A program made the translations under genes and the position numbers. 64,000 nucleotides of DNA, from contig JAEUBA010000003.1 of the NCBI GenBank assembly GCA_018257865.1, positions 124,001-188,000 on the forward strand. Direction: 5' to 3'. Numbering within the stretch: the first letter of the stretch is position 1; every line of letters begins with the position of its first letter. Below the pieces are notes generated by a model, which was not told the DNA's origin, ran no database searches, and was given only the letters and a program-made list of their open reading frames with translations. Shown here in pieces: positions 34,841 through 45,173 of the stretch. The stretch is from Stereocaulon alpinum. Taxonomy: Eukaryota > Ascomycota > Lecanoromycetes > Lecanorales > Stereocaulaceae.

Positions 34841-35562
34841 ATGAAAGATCTAAGTGATTGCTCTCCGGCGAGCTGCGCCAGGTGATATACGAACACTTCC
34901 TCATAGAATCATATCCAATGATTGGTCAAACACAAAACTTGCTCGCCATGCTCCTCATCAGCCGCGAAAATTACAACGAGGCTCTCAGCCCCTTCCTCGC
35001 TATCAACTCATTTGTGTTTGTACTTCACCGTGATCTCTCTCGTCTGCAGGGTATGAGTGAGATTTGCCCCAACGAGCTTCGCCATATCAAATTGCGTTTT
35101 GATCTTCTTCTGCAACTGCAACCCTGGGCATCCCTTCGCTAGGAAGATGATAACCTGTTTTGAAGGCATCTTGAAGAATACGATAGAGCAATGGGATTGC
35201 TTTCTAAGTTCTCACAACCTGGCTATAATGAGTGGCAAAATCAGTACGCTGCAACTGTGGCTGTTGTCGAAGTATAGAGTCTTAGAGGATATTCATGGAC
35301 TCAAAGTGGGAACATTGACGGTATTAGAACCGCCGAATTTTTGCAAGCAACATTATCATTGGTACGCGACTGGAAGTCAGAATTGAGACAGCGTCTTGTG
35401 AAAGTGGGAAAGGGGACGTTTGAGACGTTCATGCAGGTAGTGACGGATCGGTTTGAATTAAGCTACCCGAAGGGTCGTGATAATTGTATGGAGATCGAGA
35501 AACCGCAAGGTAACTTGGAAGTGGTTTTCGAGGACATGGGATGCTGTACGTACGTGATTTGA
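34841..35562 (+). pseudogene. F-box-like family member, several frameshifts, damaged 5' end
   Basis: The family domain appears from 34858 (LLSGELRQVIYEHFLIES, then AMLLISRENYNEALSPF) without a start codon in frame. An ATG at 34841 is out of frame by two bases. The match then moves to a second frame near 35140 (ARKMITCFEGILKN) and a third near 35350 (WKSELRQRLVKVGKGTF), ending at a stop at 35562. The ATG lies three bases from the divergent start of the mucin-like gene, so this copy has no promoter of its own. Confidence 0.65.
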
Positions 35563-37997
35563 GTGTTGCGTAAAAGACTTGACCTCAATGTGGAAATTCT
35601 GACACAATCATTGCCTGTTCGATAAGTCCATTCCTCGAGAATGTGAAGTATATTGGATAGCCACTGTATACATAATAGTCCGAAGCTTCACACAGTGAGA
35701 TGTATCCCTACGAAGAACTTCAGCATCCTTACTGAAGTCGCGGTATCACAGGGCGTGACCATATTAACTTGCCTGACATAAGATGTCGATCATGAATTCT
35801 TTCGTAGAGGATCATCTATTAAGATATCAACTACTCGAATATTTGTTTTCCCTACAGGAACACAACTTTGGGTCGTTGTCAGCAAATTGCTGCGACGCCA
35901 AGATGGAGATCAATTTGCACAATGCCCGGAACTCGATTATGGAAACCTGTGCCGGCCCCATGTTTCTATGACAGAAGAGTTTGTTATTTTCAAACCGCTG
36001 CGTGATTGTACAGAATGTTGATGAATGAGGACATAGCTATGTCAAAATAAGTAAGTTTAGGCTAAGAGGGTGTCAGAGTCGAAAGAGGGTGTTTGGGCAT
36101 CATACGAGTCCAGTGTCCAGCTCGATACGGCTTCATCTAGTCGTCAACGCCCCTCTTTGCCTACGGTAAGACTGAGGATTGCTACAACTTTGATAGTAGG
36201 CCGGGTGAGTGTCGAATTAGTCACCACGACCATTATTGATACACGGACTCCTAGCCATCTCCACTGCCACACGCTCGATTTATTTGCCCCATACCAGAGC
36301 ATCCATCTCCCGCCCAACAGCACACGCTAATGTACCTTCGGGCTCATCACGCCTCGTATGCACCCCGCTTCCCCTGCAGAGTGAGCATGTGCTGTGCCCC
36401 GAGGCCATTTTGTAGAGCTGCAGCTGCTACGGCTAAGACATCTTGCGGCGTATCTGCGACGCCTCAGCGACACTTGCCCCAAACCGGAACCGGCTTTGAT
36501 CTGTGGAGGTTCGATATGAGTGGTGGAACATGTATTTGAGCCATTTGGGTTGTTACAACATGTCTGGCAATTGGGTGCCTTATAATTCTAGATCCTACAT
36601 GAGCTGCAACGTATGATTTCTAACCCGGTAACAGTAGAGCCTGATTAGTATTCGTCTGGTGGGAACTAAAATATCATCGGAATCAAGACATTTTATGTTG
36701 AAGATTTTAGTAGTAGCTATACTTTCCATGGTTCTCGGCGTTCGACACGCGTATCTTCGTACTCCGTTGAGTGCTTGGCTTGGACATTTGCCCGAATACT
36801 TGGGGAAATTCTCGTCGGGCTTTTGGCTGGACCCTATCGATCTCGCCTCCTCTGATATTGCCTCGCCCCTATTTATTTTGACCTAGATGAGGCTCAGCCG
36901 ACGAACGGCTTTTGTTTCAACACCTAAGGGGGGTTCGTACCTTCGCTAAAGCAATGCGCTGACTGCGTCTAAGTATGAGGCCTTGGCACGCTAGTCTATC
37001 CCTTTTAGCTAGCTCGAAGGTCTCCTTCCTCTTCTCCGTGCAAGAACACTTGTCTCAGCTCAAAGCTACTCAAATGAGGCTCACTATGCCGCTTCTGCAA
37101 GCGTAGAGATCTTGCGGAACCGAAGTTACCATTCGAAGGACAAAGATCTTTAATCGGTATTATCTAGAGTTACTTCCAGACAGTCAGAGCAAAGAATTCT
37201 GTCGTCCGGCGGCGTAGGACTTTAACGGATATGCCTTCAAAAACGGAACATTAGCGTACTACATGCAAGAGTCTCAATGAACCCCCTACTATCATGATAT
37301 TAATGGCTCTGCCGCTACTGCGACACATGTTGTTGTGGCAAGACCAGAGTGTTTTTAGTGTACCGACCGCAGCTGGAATCTTCCTCTCGAAGCTTTCGAA
37401 TTCGTTACGAACGAGAGCAGTCTTGGAATACTTGACGGGATAGGGATGATCCCTCACCCACACATCCTGCATGTTCGCATGCAATTATACCTCCCGCCAT
37501 TCAGTCCACAGATCGACGAAAGATCTGGCTTGACTCTGGTAGAGCAATCATGCAAACGGTTAATCTCAGGGGAAAAGGAGGCATTTCGAGCAGATGTCTT
37601 AAGTACAAGGTACCTGCCTAGGTAGGTAAGAATTGCGAGACAGTTGCAAAGCAAATTTCGTTCAATGTGCCAGTCCACCCAACATTCTGAGATTCGCCAA
37701 CTCTTAAGGGGTCGTTTTAGCCCCCACGATCAACTTTGTAACATAAAAGCATTACACTATTCTCATGTTGTCGACTGCACTCGTATTGCATATGCAGACA
37801 TGTTCATGCGCCATTTCGCGCACCTTTAACTTATCATCATTGACTTCTTTACAACGACTGTGGATATAAAGCTTTGCTTTGAGAGCCAGAGTTGACCCTT
37901 ATTGTCAAGTCTTCCCCTTATCGCCTATGCCGACTCGAGAATTATAGCCCGCTTTAGAACCTTGATAAACAACCTTCCAGATTTCTAGTAGTGAGCT
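35563..37997. other. Long gene-free stretch
   Basis: 2.4 kb with only short unrelated frames on both strands. No conserved peptide, repeat family, RNA gene or mobile element was recognised. The 300 bp before 37998 look like an ordinary promoter. Confidence 0.45.
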
Positions 37998-39285
37998 ATG
38001 GCGACTCCAGGCATCTCCTCACTACCTGAGCCGCCCGACGGCGATCGCAACAAAGGTGCTGCAGTCATCATCGTAGGAATCTGCGGCGGCGGCCTAGGAT
38101 TCGCCCTAGTCTCGATGAGATTCTGGGCCCGAGCTCGCATTGTCAAGAGACTAAGGTAGGATTAGACGATTTCTTCATTCTTCTTGGACTGATATCAATG
38201 TTTGCCGTGCTGGTCATGCAAGGTCTAACGGTCAAGTATGGCTCCGGCAGACATCAATACTACCTTGATCGCAGCCCAAATCCTCTCGAACAAGAATCCA
38301 AATCTGTCGAGTGGTTCCATATCGGAGAGACCGTGTTCCTCGCCTCGGTAATGTTCACGAGGATCTCGATATGCTTGTTCCTGTTACACATCTTTGGCAC
38401 GAAGAAAATGTGGAGATGGGGTTTACACTCTGTCATTGTTTTCGTCATCATAACCGGCTTGCCTACCCTCACCATGGTTCTTTTCGAATGTCACCCGGTT
38501 CGGAAAATCTGGCAACCCTCTCAGCCCGGTACTTGTTGGCGTTCGGAATTAGGTCTCGGAGTCGGAGTTTTCAACGGGGGTGCGTCTCACGAAGTCTCTT
38601 TTCCTCGAGCGAAGCCGAAGTTGCTGATGTCCTGTCAAGCCGCCTCGGTAGTGTGCGATTGGACGCTGGCCGCGCTCCCCATCGCCTTCATGTGGAATAT
38701 TCAGATTAGTGTCAGAACCAAAGTGGGCATCTGCATCCTAATGGGCATGGGTTCCTTGTAGGTCTCGAAATCAACGACGATCTCACATAAGATCAACATG
38801 CGCTGACGCTCATATGCAGTAGTGGAGTATGTGCTTGTTTTAGAACAGTGTTGTTGTTCAATGCCAAGAAGACCCTGGACGTCAGCTGCAAGTCTAAAAC
38901 TGCCCTTTGACCAGTCTTCCACAGGCTAATGCAATAGACACAGGGAATGTGCCAAACTTGTTGATCTGGGCAGGGTAAGTCTTCCACTCCTCAACCTTTT
39001 GAGACTACCTGACTAATGCTTTATACGCGAAATCCAAGCCTAGAAGGCAACATAGGTATCATAGCCGCTTGCATTCCGGCAGTTAAACCTCTTTTCAACC
39101 CCGCCACGCGCCGTCCTCGAAGCAGCAGCCAAGCCTGGTGTCGCGGCTCAACCCCCCTTAGCGGCAACCTACATTATGACGCTGAAGATGACCATCGCCT
39201 GCACGACACTTATGTCAACGTAAACACCTTACAACCACCGCCTCCAAAGTCGGACTCATCGCCGGGTGACGGTTACGAAGCCTAA
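37998..39285 (+). pseudogene. PTH11-like seven-helix receptor (rhodopsin-domain integral membrane protein), frameshifted
   Basis: ATG 37998 leads into a short head and a first helix (AAVIIVGICGGGLGFALVSM), then RFWARARIVKRL. A five-base segment, AGGTA at 38154..38158, then breaks the frame before GLDDFFILLGLISMF. After that, five exons follow cleanly: to 38579, 38640..38757, 38820..38880, 38925..38974 and 39039..39285, with introns of 60, 62, 44 and 64 nt. Family marks include WFHIGETVFLASVMFTRISI, CWRSELGLG, ASVVCDWTLAALPIAFMW and GIIAACIPAVKPLFNP. Such proteins are plasma-membrane receptors or sensors in filamentous fungi. With one lesion only, an assembly error or a downstream start at 38198 remains possible. 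Confidence 0.65.
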
Positions 39286-40805
39286 GTGGAGATTGGCGAA
39301 GAACGAAGGGCTCAAGATGATAATGAGAGAAGCTAAGTAGCACCCAAGTCCAGCACACAGACACATGGAGGAGCTGTGAACAAAAAAGAGGCTACCCCTT
39401 CGCTAAATAATCTCCTCACTGGTGCGGGCGAGGCATGGCTTGAGCGGCTAGCGTTTGCAAAGCGGTTTCCATGTCGGCGATCATATGTTACCTACTTACT
39501 TTGTACACATATTCCTACACCTGTAATCAATCCATCTCTTCCCAGCACGACTAATAAAACCACTATCAACCTTCGGCAGCGGAAAGCAGACGCACGTTCT
39601 CAACGTGATCGTCTACCAAAAACAAAAACCGCATTCTCTAATTAACCGCGCACCCACCCCAGGGACCCACGCCTTTCAAACGTGCCCCTTCTTCCTCTAG
39701 AACCACAGTCCCAAAGCTACCTAGCTAATGTCTCGCATCGAAGTACTCAGTCGATGTAAATCCCACTTCAACATAGCTACGCTCCGCTACAGGTTCCTCA
39801 GGTGATTCTCGCTTGTCAAGCGCCCTATACCCGATAGAAATATAAACCACCGTAGCGCGATCTGCTATCGTCACTGCAGAATACTGCACGGTTTTTACTG
39901 CCGGGGATGCATCCGCTGTATAAGTGGGTGCGTGGTTACTACTATACGGTCTAGATTAGGTTAGGTTAGGTTGCGTAAGGTGTTTCTGCTATGTTATGCT
40001 GGCTGGAAAGGAGGAGTAAGTTTGATTTTTAGGGAGGGGGAGGGGTGGGTTTGAGGAGTTGTGTTTGGGGGCCGGGTGCTGGTGCTGGTCCTGGTGCGGG
40101 TGTTTGTTGATGGGGACTTTGTGGGGGGGGAATATGGGGGGAAGGACATTAGTTTGGTTGTGTGTGTGTGTGTGGCTAAGCGGAGAGCGTGTTTGGGGTT
40201 TCTGGTGTTGGATCCGGAGATAGAGGGTTGAGGTTGATTGTGTTTGAGAGGCGTTGCTGGGTGAGGATGAAGATGTTGGAGACTTGAGGTATTGGGCTTG
40301 GTTGGGATGTTTATGGTTGGTTAGGCGCATGAGAGCGGTGCTTTAGTTTCGGGGTTCTTGTAGTTGAGCCTCTTCCGTATAGAGCCAATTTGTCTGGTCG
40401 CCTTAGTAGGGATACAAGGCGATGTCGTTCTGGGGCTGGCTGAGGGAAGGAAACGATGAGGATGATGTTAGGATTTGAGGCGATGGTTGAGGCAGCTTTG
40501 AAAAAGTTTCGTAATGTTTCAAGCTCACTAACGTGTGTTCAATGTCTCCCGTCTTTTAGCGAGTGACCATCCTGTACATGACTTCGCAACGATATTCGCT
40601 AAACCGCCCATCACACGAATTTCATACAAGCATTTCGAACCAAGATTATGATGATATGACACGCAAGAAAGAGATCAGCATGTAGATTTAGCCGTGATAT
40701 CCTCGACCGGGGTATCTTCTCCCCTTCCCTCTCTCCCAAGATCCCTAATCAAGTGTTCCCAATTTACCCTAAGCGCCATTCAGATTCTTCGCTGTCCGCT
40801 CATAC
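39286..40805. other. Intergenic, low-complexity, with an unassigned open stretch
   Basis: 1.5 kb. On the minus strand 39950..39725 is open for about 74 codons after a good acceptor (several CTAAC then CTAG). It reads protein-like (SAVTIADRATVVYISIGY), but has no start and no upstream donor was found. 39956..39970 is a short TTAGG repeat, 40010..40145 is strongly G-rich on the plus strand with several G4-G9 runs, and a (GT)n tract sits near 40158..40171. Confidence 0.4.
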
Positions 40806-41616
40806 TCAGACATAAGGCGTTCGGTAGTCTCTTGAGCTTCGATGACGGCCTGAGCCAGAGCGCGAACCGCTGCGTGAGTGGCCTCGCCTGTTTAGTCGCA
40901 TTAGTCAATCGTCTTCAATACGTTGGTTAAGACAGGACATACCTTGAACCATGGCTCCTCCGCCTGCTGTATGTCTCCTTCGTCACCACCACCTCCTTAT
41001 CCCGACCTCGATGCATACTCAATAATATCATGCTCGTGATAAAGAAGAATATACAATTCATAATCCCAAACGCAAAGCTAGCCTTCAGCATCGCACACGT
41101 CTTGTCCGTGTTCAGATGTACTCCACTCGATCCGCTGAACCCGTTCGGCCCCAGAGAGACGGAGAATACGCCATTGCCACTGAAATTCGTGCAGCTTGCA
41201 TTTGAGATGGAACGAAGTTCGTAGACGCCAGCTATGAAGGCGCCGACGAAGCAGAGGTCGATAAAGGAGACGAAGATGGCGGAGTTGCGGGTTGATTTGC
41301 GGCGGAGAAGTGTTACTATTGCCCAGACGGCGCCTAGGACGGAGACGATGAATAGGGTTCTATAGGAATAGATGTATTAGCTTTAAATATCGGTGGTGGA
41401 GGTGTGAATGAAACAGCTTACAGGATGTAGCTTGGTGTGAGCTGGTTTGCGATTGTGAATTGATGGACGAAGTATGACTATGGAGGGTCAGTAAGAGCGC
41501 TTTTAATGGATAGCGTGATGGAGTAGATCTTGAGAACGTACGAGCATGCCCAGTGTAGGTATGAGTGTGACGATCTCGAGCGAGCGCCAGAAGAACAGGA
41601 ACAGTCCGCCAAACAT
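40806..41616 (-). CDS. MARVEL-like four-helix membrane protein
   Basis: Four exons on the minus strand: 41616..41542, 41477..41422, 41359..40943 and 40887..40806, with introns of 64, 61 and 55 nt; 630 nt, 209 aa. All junctions are GT-AG and keep the frame. Four hydrophobic segments are visible: FGGLFLFFWRSLEIVTLIPT, the helix around ILTLFIVSVLGAVWAIVTLL, SAIFVSFIDLCFVGAFIAGV, and a last one ending FGIMNCIFFFITSMILL. A Cys-containing loop (SNASCTNFSG ... DKTCAMLKA) precedes helix 4, as in fungal MARVEL-domain proteins. The tail is basic and Ser/Arg-rich. Exact function is unknown. MARVEL proteins shape plasma-membrane domains. Confidence 0.72.
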
Positions 41617-42523
41617 TGTGTCAATCGATTGCGCAGAATATGGCGGCTATTGCGCTGATGTATCTTGTGTCGCTGTAAGCGCCCAGTGTCGGGGTTTCAA
41701 TGATGGGTACTGATGAGCTTGAGGATGTGGAACAGAGCTTCTGCGTGTGTTGTGGTCTTGTGCCAAATGGGGGGGGGGGGGGGGGGGGGGGGGTTTATGC
41801 GGCCGTTATGTAGGATCGCCGTGCAAATTCGATCTCAATAGGGAACTTGTATGATAAATGAATCAATGGAGGTACAAGAAATAACATGTATGATGTCGTA
41901 AGTCGTTTGCGAAAGGTCTAAGAAGAGAGGGTGTAAGCAACAGATGAAGTGGATGATGATATGTTGGAAGGCTGGCGGGGTCTTGCGTGGCTGGTAACTT
42001 GGCGCACTAACGTCAGCGATTGCCAAGACTCTACCTCGCCTAGAACTTTGGTTCGCTCCCGCTCGGTATGCACTAGGTAACCGAGGGCCGAAATTGGCGA
42101 TCTCGCTATGAACTTCTATAAACCTGATGTTGGCTCCTTGAAACAAGGCAAAGACAGGTCAAGAGCAGAGCATGGGATGTGAGCTTTCAGGCTGTATCTA
42201 CATAATTGAAAAGATCTGCGAGGCGAGTTGATGGATTACCCTCCCGCAAGAGGGTCTTTGCCAATGACGTGCCACCTTTCACTGTTGTGAATGGCACGTT
42301 GCAATAAGTTGGAAGGCGTAATGTATGAAGCTTTTCCTAAACAAGGCAGACAACTTTGTGATGATTGATTATTACTGAGACTATAAGCTTTCAACGAGGG
42401 AGCCCTCTCGAATGCACCAATTTGTCCCCTGAATGGGCAAGCATATCATGACACGGCTTCCCGCTATAAGTTGTGCACAGGAATGGGTGCCAGAAGACGT
42501 AAAGTAAGCAATATGAAGATACC
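41617..42523. other. Intergenic with a 25-base G homopolymer
   Basis: 907 bp upstream of the MARVEL-like gene. It contains an uninterrupted run of 25 G at 41769..41793, about 150 bp upstream of the start codon at 41616. Otherwise nothing was recognised. Confidence 0.6.
41769..41793. repeat. Poly(G) tract, 25 nt
   Basis: Twenty-five consecutive G on the plus strand (poly-C on the strand of the downstream gene). Such long G runs are rare in coding-dense fungal DNA and can form G-quadruplexes. Length may be uncertain because sequencing is unreliable in such runs. Confidence 0.9.
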
Positions 42524-43774
42524 CTAGGGAAACCCTTCACGGCGATCCTCATATTGTGGCAACGGTACACCCTCATTGGCTTTGTAAATCGGAGCCGCTT
42601 CATCCACCGCAGTATAGGAGCCTGACGCTGTAGCAGGCTCTATCACATTCGGGGCATAGTCCGGCGCCAACAAGGCAAATCTATCTGTCTCGAATTCAGA
42701 CTTGAAGGTCTTCTGTGCACACTCGACCGACAATCGAATGCCGAGTTTGTAATATCTGCGGATGTTGAAAGTACGGAAGCTTGGCGTGTAATAGGGTGGG
42801 ATCACTACCTTCATAAGGTACTGCAAGTCTAAATGTTCAGTAATTGGAGGTGCCCTGTCGATCTGGCCTGAGAAGTCGCAACGTGCGATCTCGTGAGTCT
42901 CGTCCCAAATTCTCTCTATATCATCCGAAAGTATGATCTCGTTGCGGATGGCTTGGATATGTGTGTAAGCACGTAGGGATACAGAGCACTTCTTCAGAAT
43001 GACCAGAGGGGGCGATGAAGCCGAAGAACCTTCGATGTCGTGTTCGACACTCAAAATGACCGGCAGGTTCATGTTGGGCACGCCAACCGTCGGAAGTTGC
43101 ATTTTGATAGTGAAGCGGGCCGTGGGAAGTTTACTTGTGCGCATTGATTTGAATTTCTCCGTGAAGGTGAGGGAGTCATTTTCCCGCCCTGGCTCTAGAC
43201 GAAGGCTTGCACAGGAGATGGGCCATATCATTGTTCTGAGTTGCGGTTCGGGGATCTCGACATCTCTGGATATCATGAATCGAAGGGTCTTGGTTGATTC
43301 TAAATCGCCTGACGAGAAAAGCTTCATCCTGCTGCCTGTCAGGGAAGCTTCAAGTTGGTAGGTAATGAAAGATTCCGCTGAGTAGCCGAAGGACAAGTTT
43401 TGAGACTGGAACACCGGCGGTAAACTCTGATGGCGGTCAAGATTGAATGCTCCCCTGTCTGTCTTGAAAGGGTCGGCCCCAACGGCTTCACAACGCTCAG
43501 GGAGGGTGAAGCTGAATGGCCAACTATGCCCTGGGTGGAGAGTATGCGGTCCTGTAAAAAGTCCTTGCCGAACTTGGATTAGAGGGGCTCGTCCCCTGTA
43601 CGTGGTACGACTGTTATTGCCCCGGCTTTTTGTAATTTTAGTTTTACACCTGGCGATCAGGCTGATGGCGATGTGTTGGACGTCTATATCATCGTTGCCT
43701 TGAAGGGAAACAGTACCCGAAATGGTACTCCCTGGCCGACATCTTGTGTCTGGAACGTTGATCTGAATGGACAT
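42524..43774 (-). CDS. Arrestin-like protein (alpha-arrestin family)
   Basis: A single exon from ATG 43774, 416 aa. The upstream frame stays open for some distance, but MSIQINVPDTRCRPGSTISG is the natural arrestin N-terminal strand: an early beta-strand, then PGSxISGTV. The N-domain continues with HTLHPGHSWPFSFTLPERCE, the usual H-x-L-x-x-G-x-x-x-F-pF-F-x-x-P pattern of this fold. A C-domain follows (RFTIKMQLPTVGVPNMNLPV). Near the C-terminus PLPQYED is an LPxY-type motif, like the PY motifs that bind the Rsp5 ubiquitin ligase. Alpha-arrestins act as adaptors for ubiquitination and endocytosis of plasma-membrane transporters. The cargo is unknown. Confidence 0.78.
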   Translation of the reverse strand: MSIQINVPDTRCRPGSTISGTVSLQGNDDIDVQHIAISLIARCKTKITKSRGNNSRTTYRGRAPLIQVRQGLFTGPHTLHPGHSWPFSFTLPERCEAVGADPFKTDRGAFNLDRHQSLPPVFQSQNLSFGYSAESFITYQLEASLTGSRMKLFSSGDLESTKTLRFMISRDVEIPEPQLRTMIWPISCASLRLEPGRENDSLTFTEKFKSMRTSKLPTARFTIKMQLPTVGVPNMNLPVILSVEHDIEGSSASSPPLVILKKCSVSLRAYTHIQAIRNEIILSDDIERIWDETHEIARCDFSGQIDRAPPITEHLDLQYLMKVVIPPYYTPSFRTFNIRRYYKLGIRLSVECAQKTFKSEFETDRFALLAPDYAPNVIEPATASGSYTAVDEAAPIYKANEGVPLPQYEDRREGFP

Positions 43775-45173
43775 TGCAACATGAGATAAGAAGTGCCAAA
43801 TGTTCGCAGACCGTACGTTTGAGTCAACTAGCCTATGGTGAGCTTTGCAATTTTTAGAATAGTGACACTTAGTAGAAGATAGAGAGAGCATGGTCACACG
43901 AAGATACAAAGGGTGACGGAAGGGTTTGCAAAGCGCAAAGAAGTTTCTAAGTGCCAGGCTGAAGGCACGAATAAATGGAGTAAGGTTGAAGGCGAGAGAG
44001 GATGCCTGGGCACTGCCCACGGATTCTAGGATCCCTCCAAAACCCAATGAACATCGGTGCAGATCTTCAGGCAGATTAGCTTCGACATTTGGTGGGCTTG
44101 GGAGGATCACGATATCAAGTCTGACGGAGGAGGCTCTGCCAAGAAGGCAGGCTGCAACTTTACCCAAAGCACGTAGATGTACGAAGGAAAGGGGAACCCC
44201 ATCGAGGATGATGCAGCCGTTGTATTGATGAGCTTAGAGTTCTTTCCACAACTGGGTTTGACAGGGAAAATCTTTAGAAATTGGAGAAGAACAGGAAGCC
44301 GAAGCGCAATCGTTACGTGATATGAAAGCCAAAAGGACTGACCTTCCTTTCGCTCTCAGGCTTCAACAAAAGTTCTCTTGCCTTGTGGCTTGGCGGAGAC
44401 AGATTAGGATCTTATTTGAGCTTCTTTCCTTGAATCAACTCCACGGCTGGAACCAAATGTTAGTAGCGGCTGGAGGGTATGGGTTGACATTGTCCTCGGA
44501 AGTCTCAGCTTTCAGACCCTTGGCTCCAGCTGTCAGACCCAGCAAGATGTCAGGTGGTACCCCGATCTAGTGTCTGTCTTGGCAGTGGCGTAAAATCATC
44601 AACTATTGGAATAGCACGAACGAGGACAGTCGGAAAATCATCCGAAAACAAGGCTATTCAAGAGTCGAGTGGCGTTGCCTCTTTTCGACTCATTGTTCGT
44701 TGCACTTTCAAAGGTTACTAGGAAGTTGTTGATCAAAGTCACAAATGGCTCCAGTCCCTTGTCCTCTAAGCGGAGGTGGAGGCCGGGTGCCAAGGAAATA
44801 GAAGGGTTCACTGCTTTGCCGGCCACTCATTGGGCTAAAGCCCGGAGAGCCCCTAGAGATGGGCCCGGAGTTCACGCCTGGACCGCGAGAACGGCAAGTT
44901 CCGCGGACCAGTCTTGTCACCTGAGGGTCCACCTTGAGGGCGGTATCTAAGGTAGGGGTTACCCCAGCTTCAGCCTTATGAGTGGCCGGTTGGGCAGGAT
45001 GGGCGGCAGGGCGGTGGCCCTTCTAGATCGCCAAGGCTGGAGATCTTCCCAACGGGACGGGGACCTCTGCGTGTAGAGGAAATTATCGCTTTTGACAGCG
45101 CTCTCGACTTTTTAGGGCACTCGATGTCCATCACCAGCCATTAGTAGGCTCCAATGGCTCATCCAATCTCCCA
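43775..45173. other. Intergenic region with the second GC-rich element
   Basis: 1.4 kb. No gene recognised apart from the repeat element at about 44805..45000. The first 450 bp are an open extension of the arrestin frame, probably 5' leader. Confidence 0.45.
44805..45000. mobile_element. GC-rich MITE-like element with inverted repeats (copy 2)
   Basis: The left arm from about 44811 has TGCCGGCCACTCATTGGGCT. The right arm around 44971..44993 carries its imperfect inverted copy (GCCTTATGAGTGGCCGGTTG). The left arm, 44817..44859, matches the reverse strand of 27934..27976 at 34 of 43 positions, and most differences are transitions. No transposase is encoded. The exact ends were not fixed. Confidence 0.55.

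Noticed and set aside
39989..40330. Pro/Thr/Asn/His-rich minus-strand frame
   Set aside because: The C-rich low-complexity DNA explains the composition; no splice site joins it to the neighbouring open stretch.
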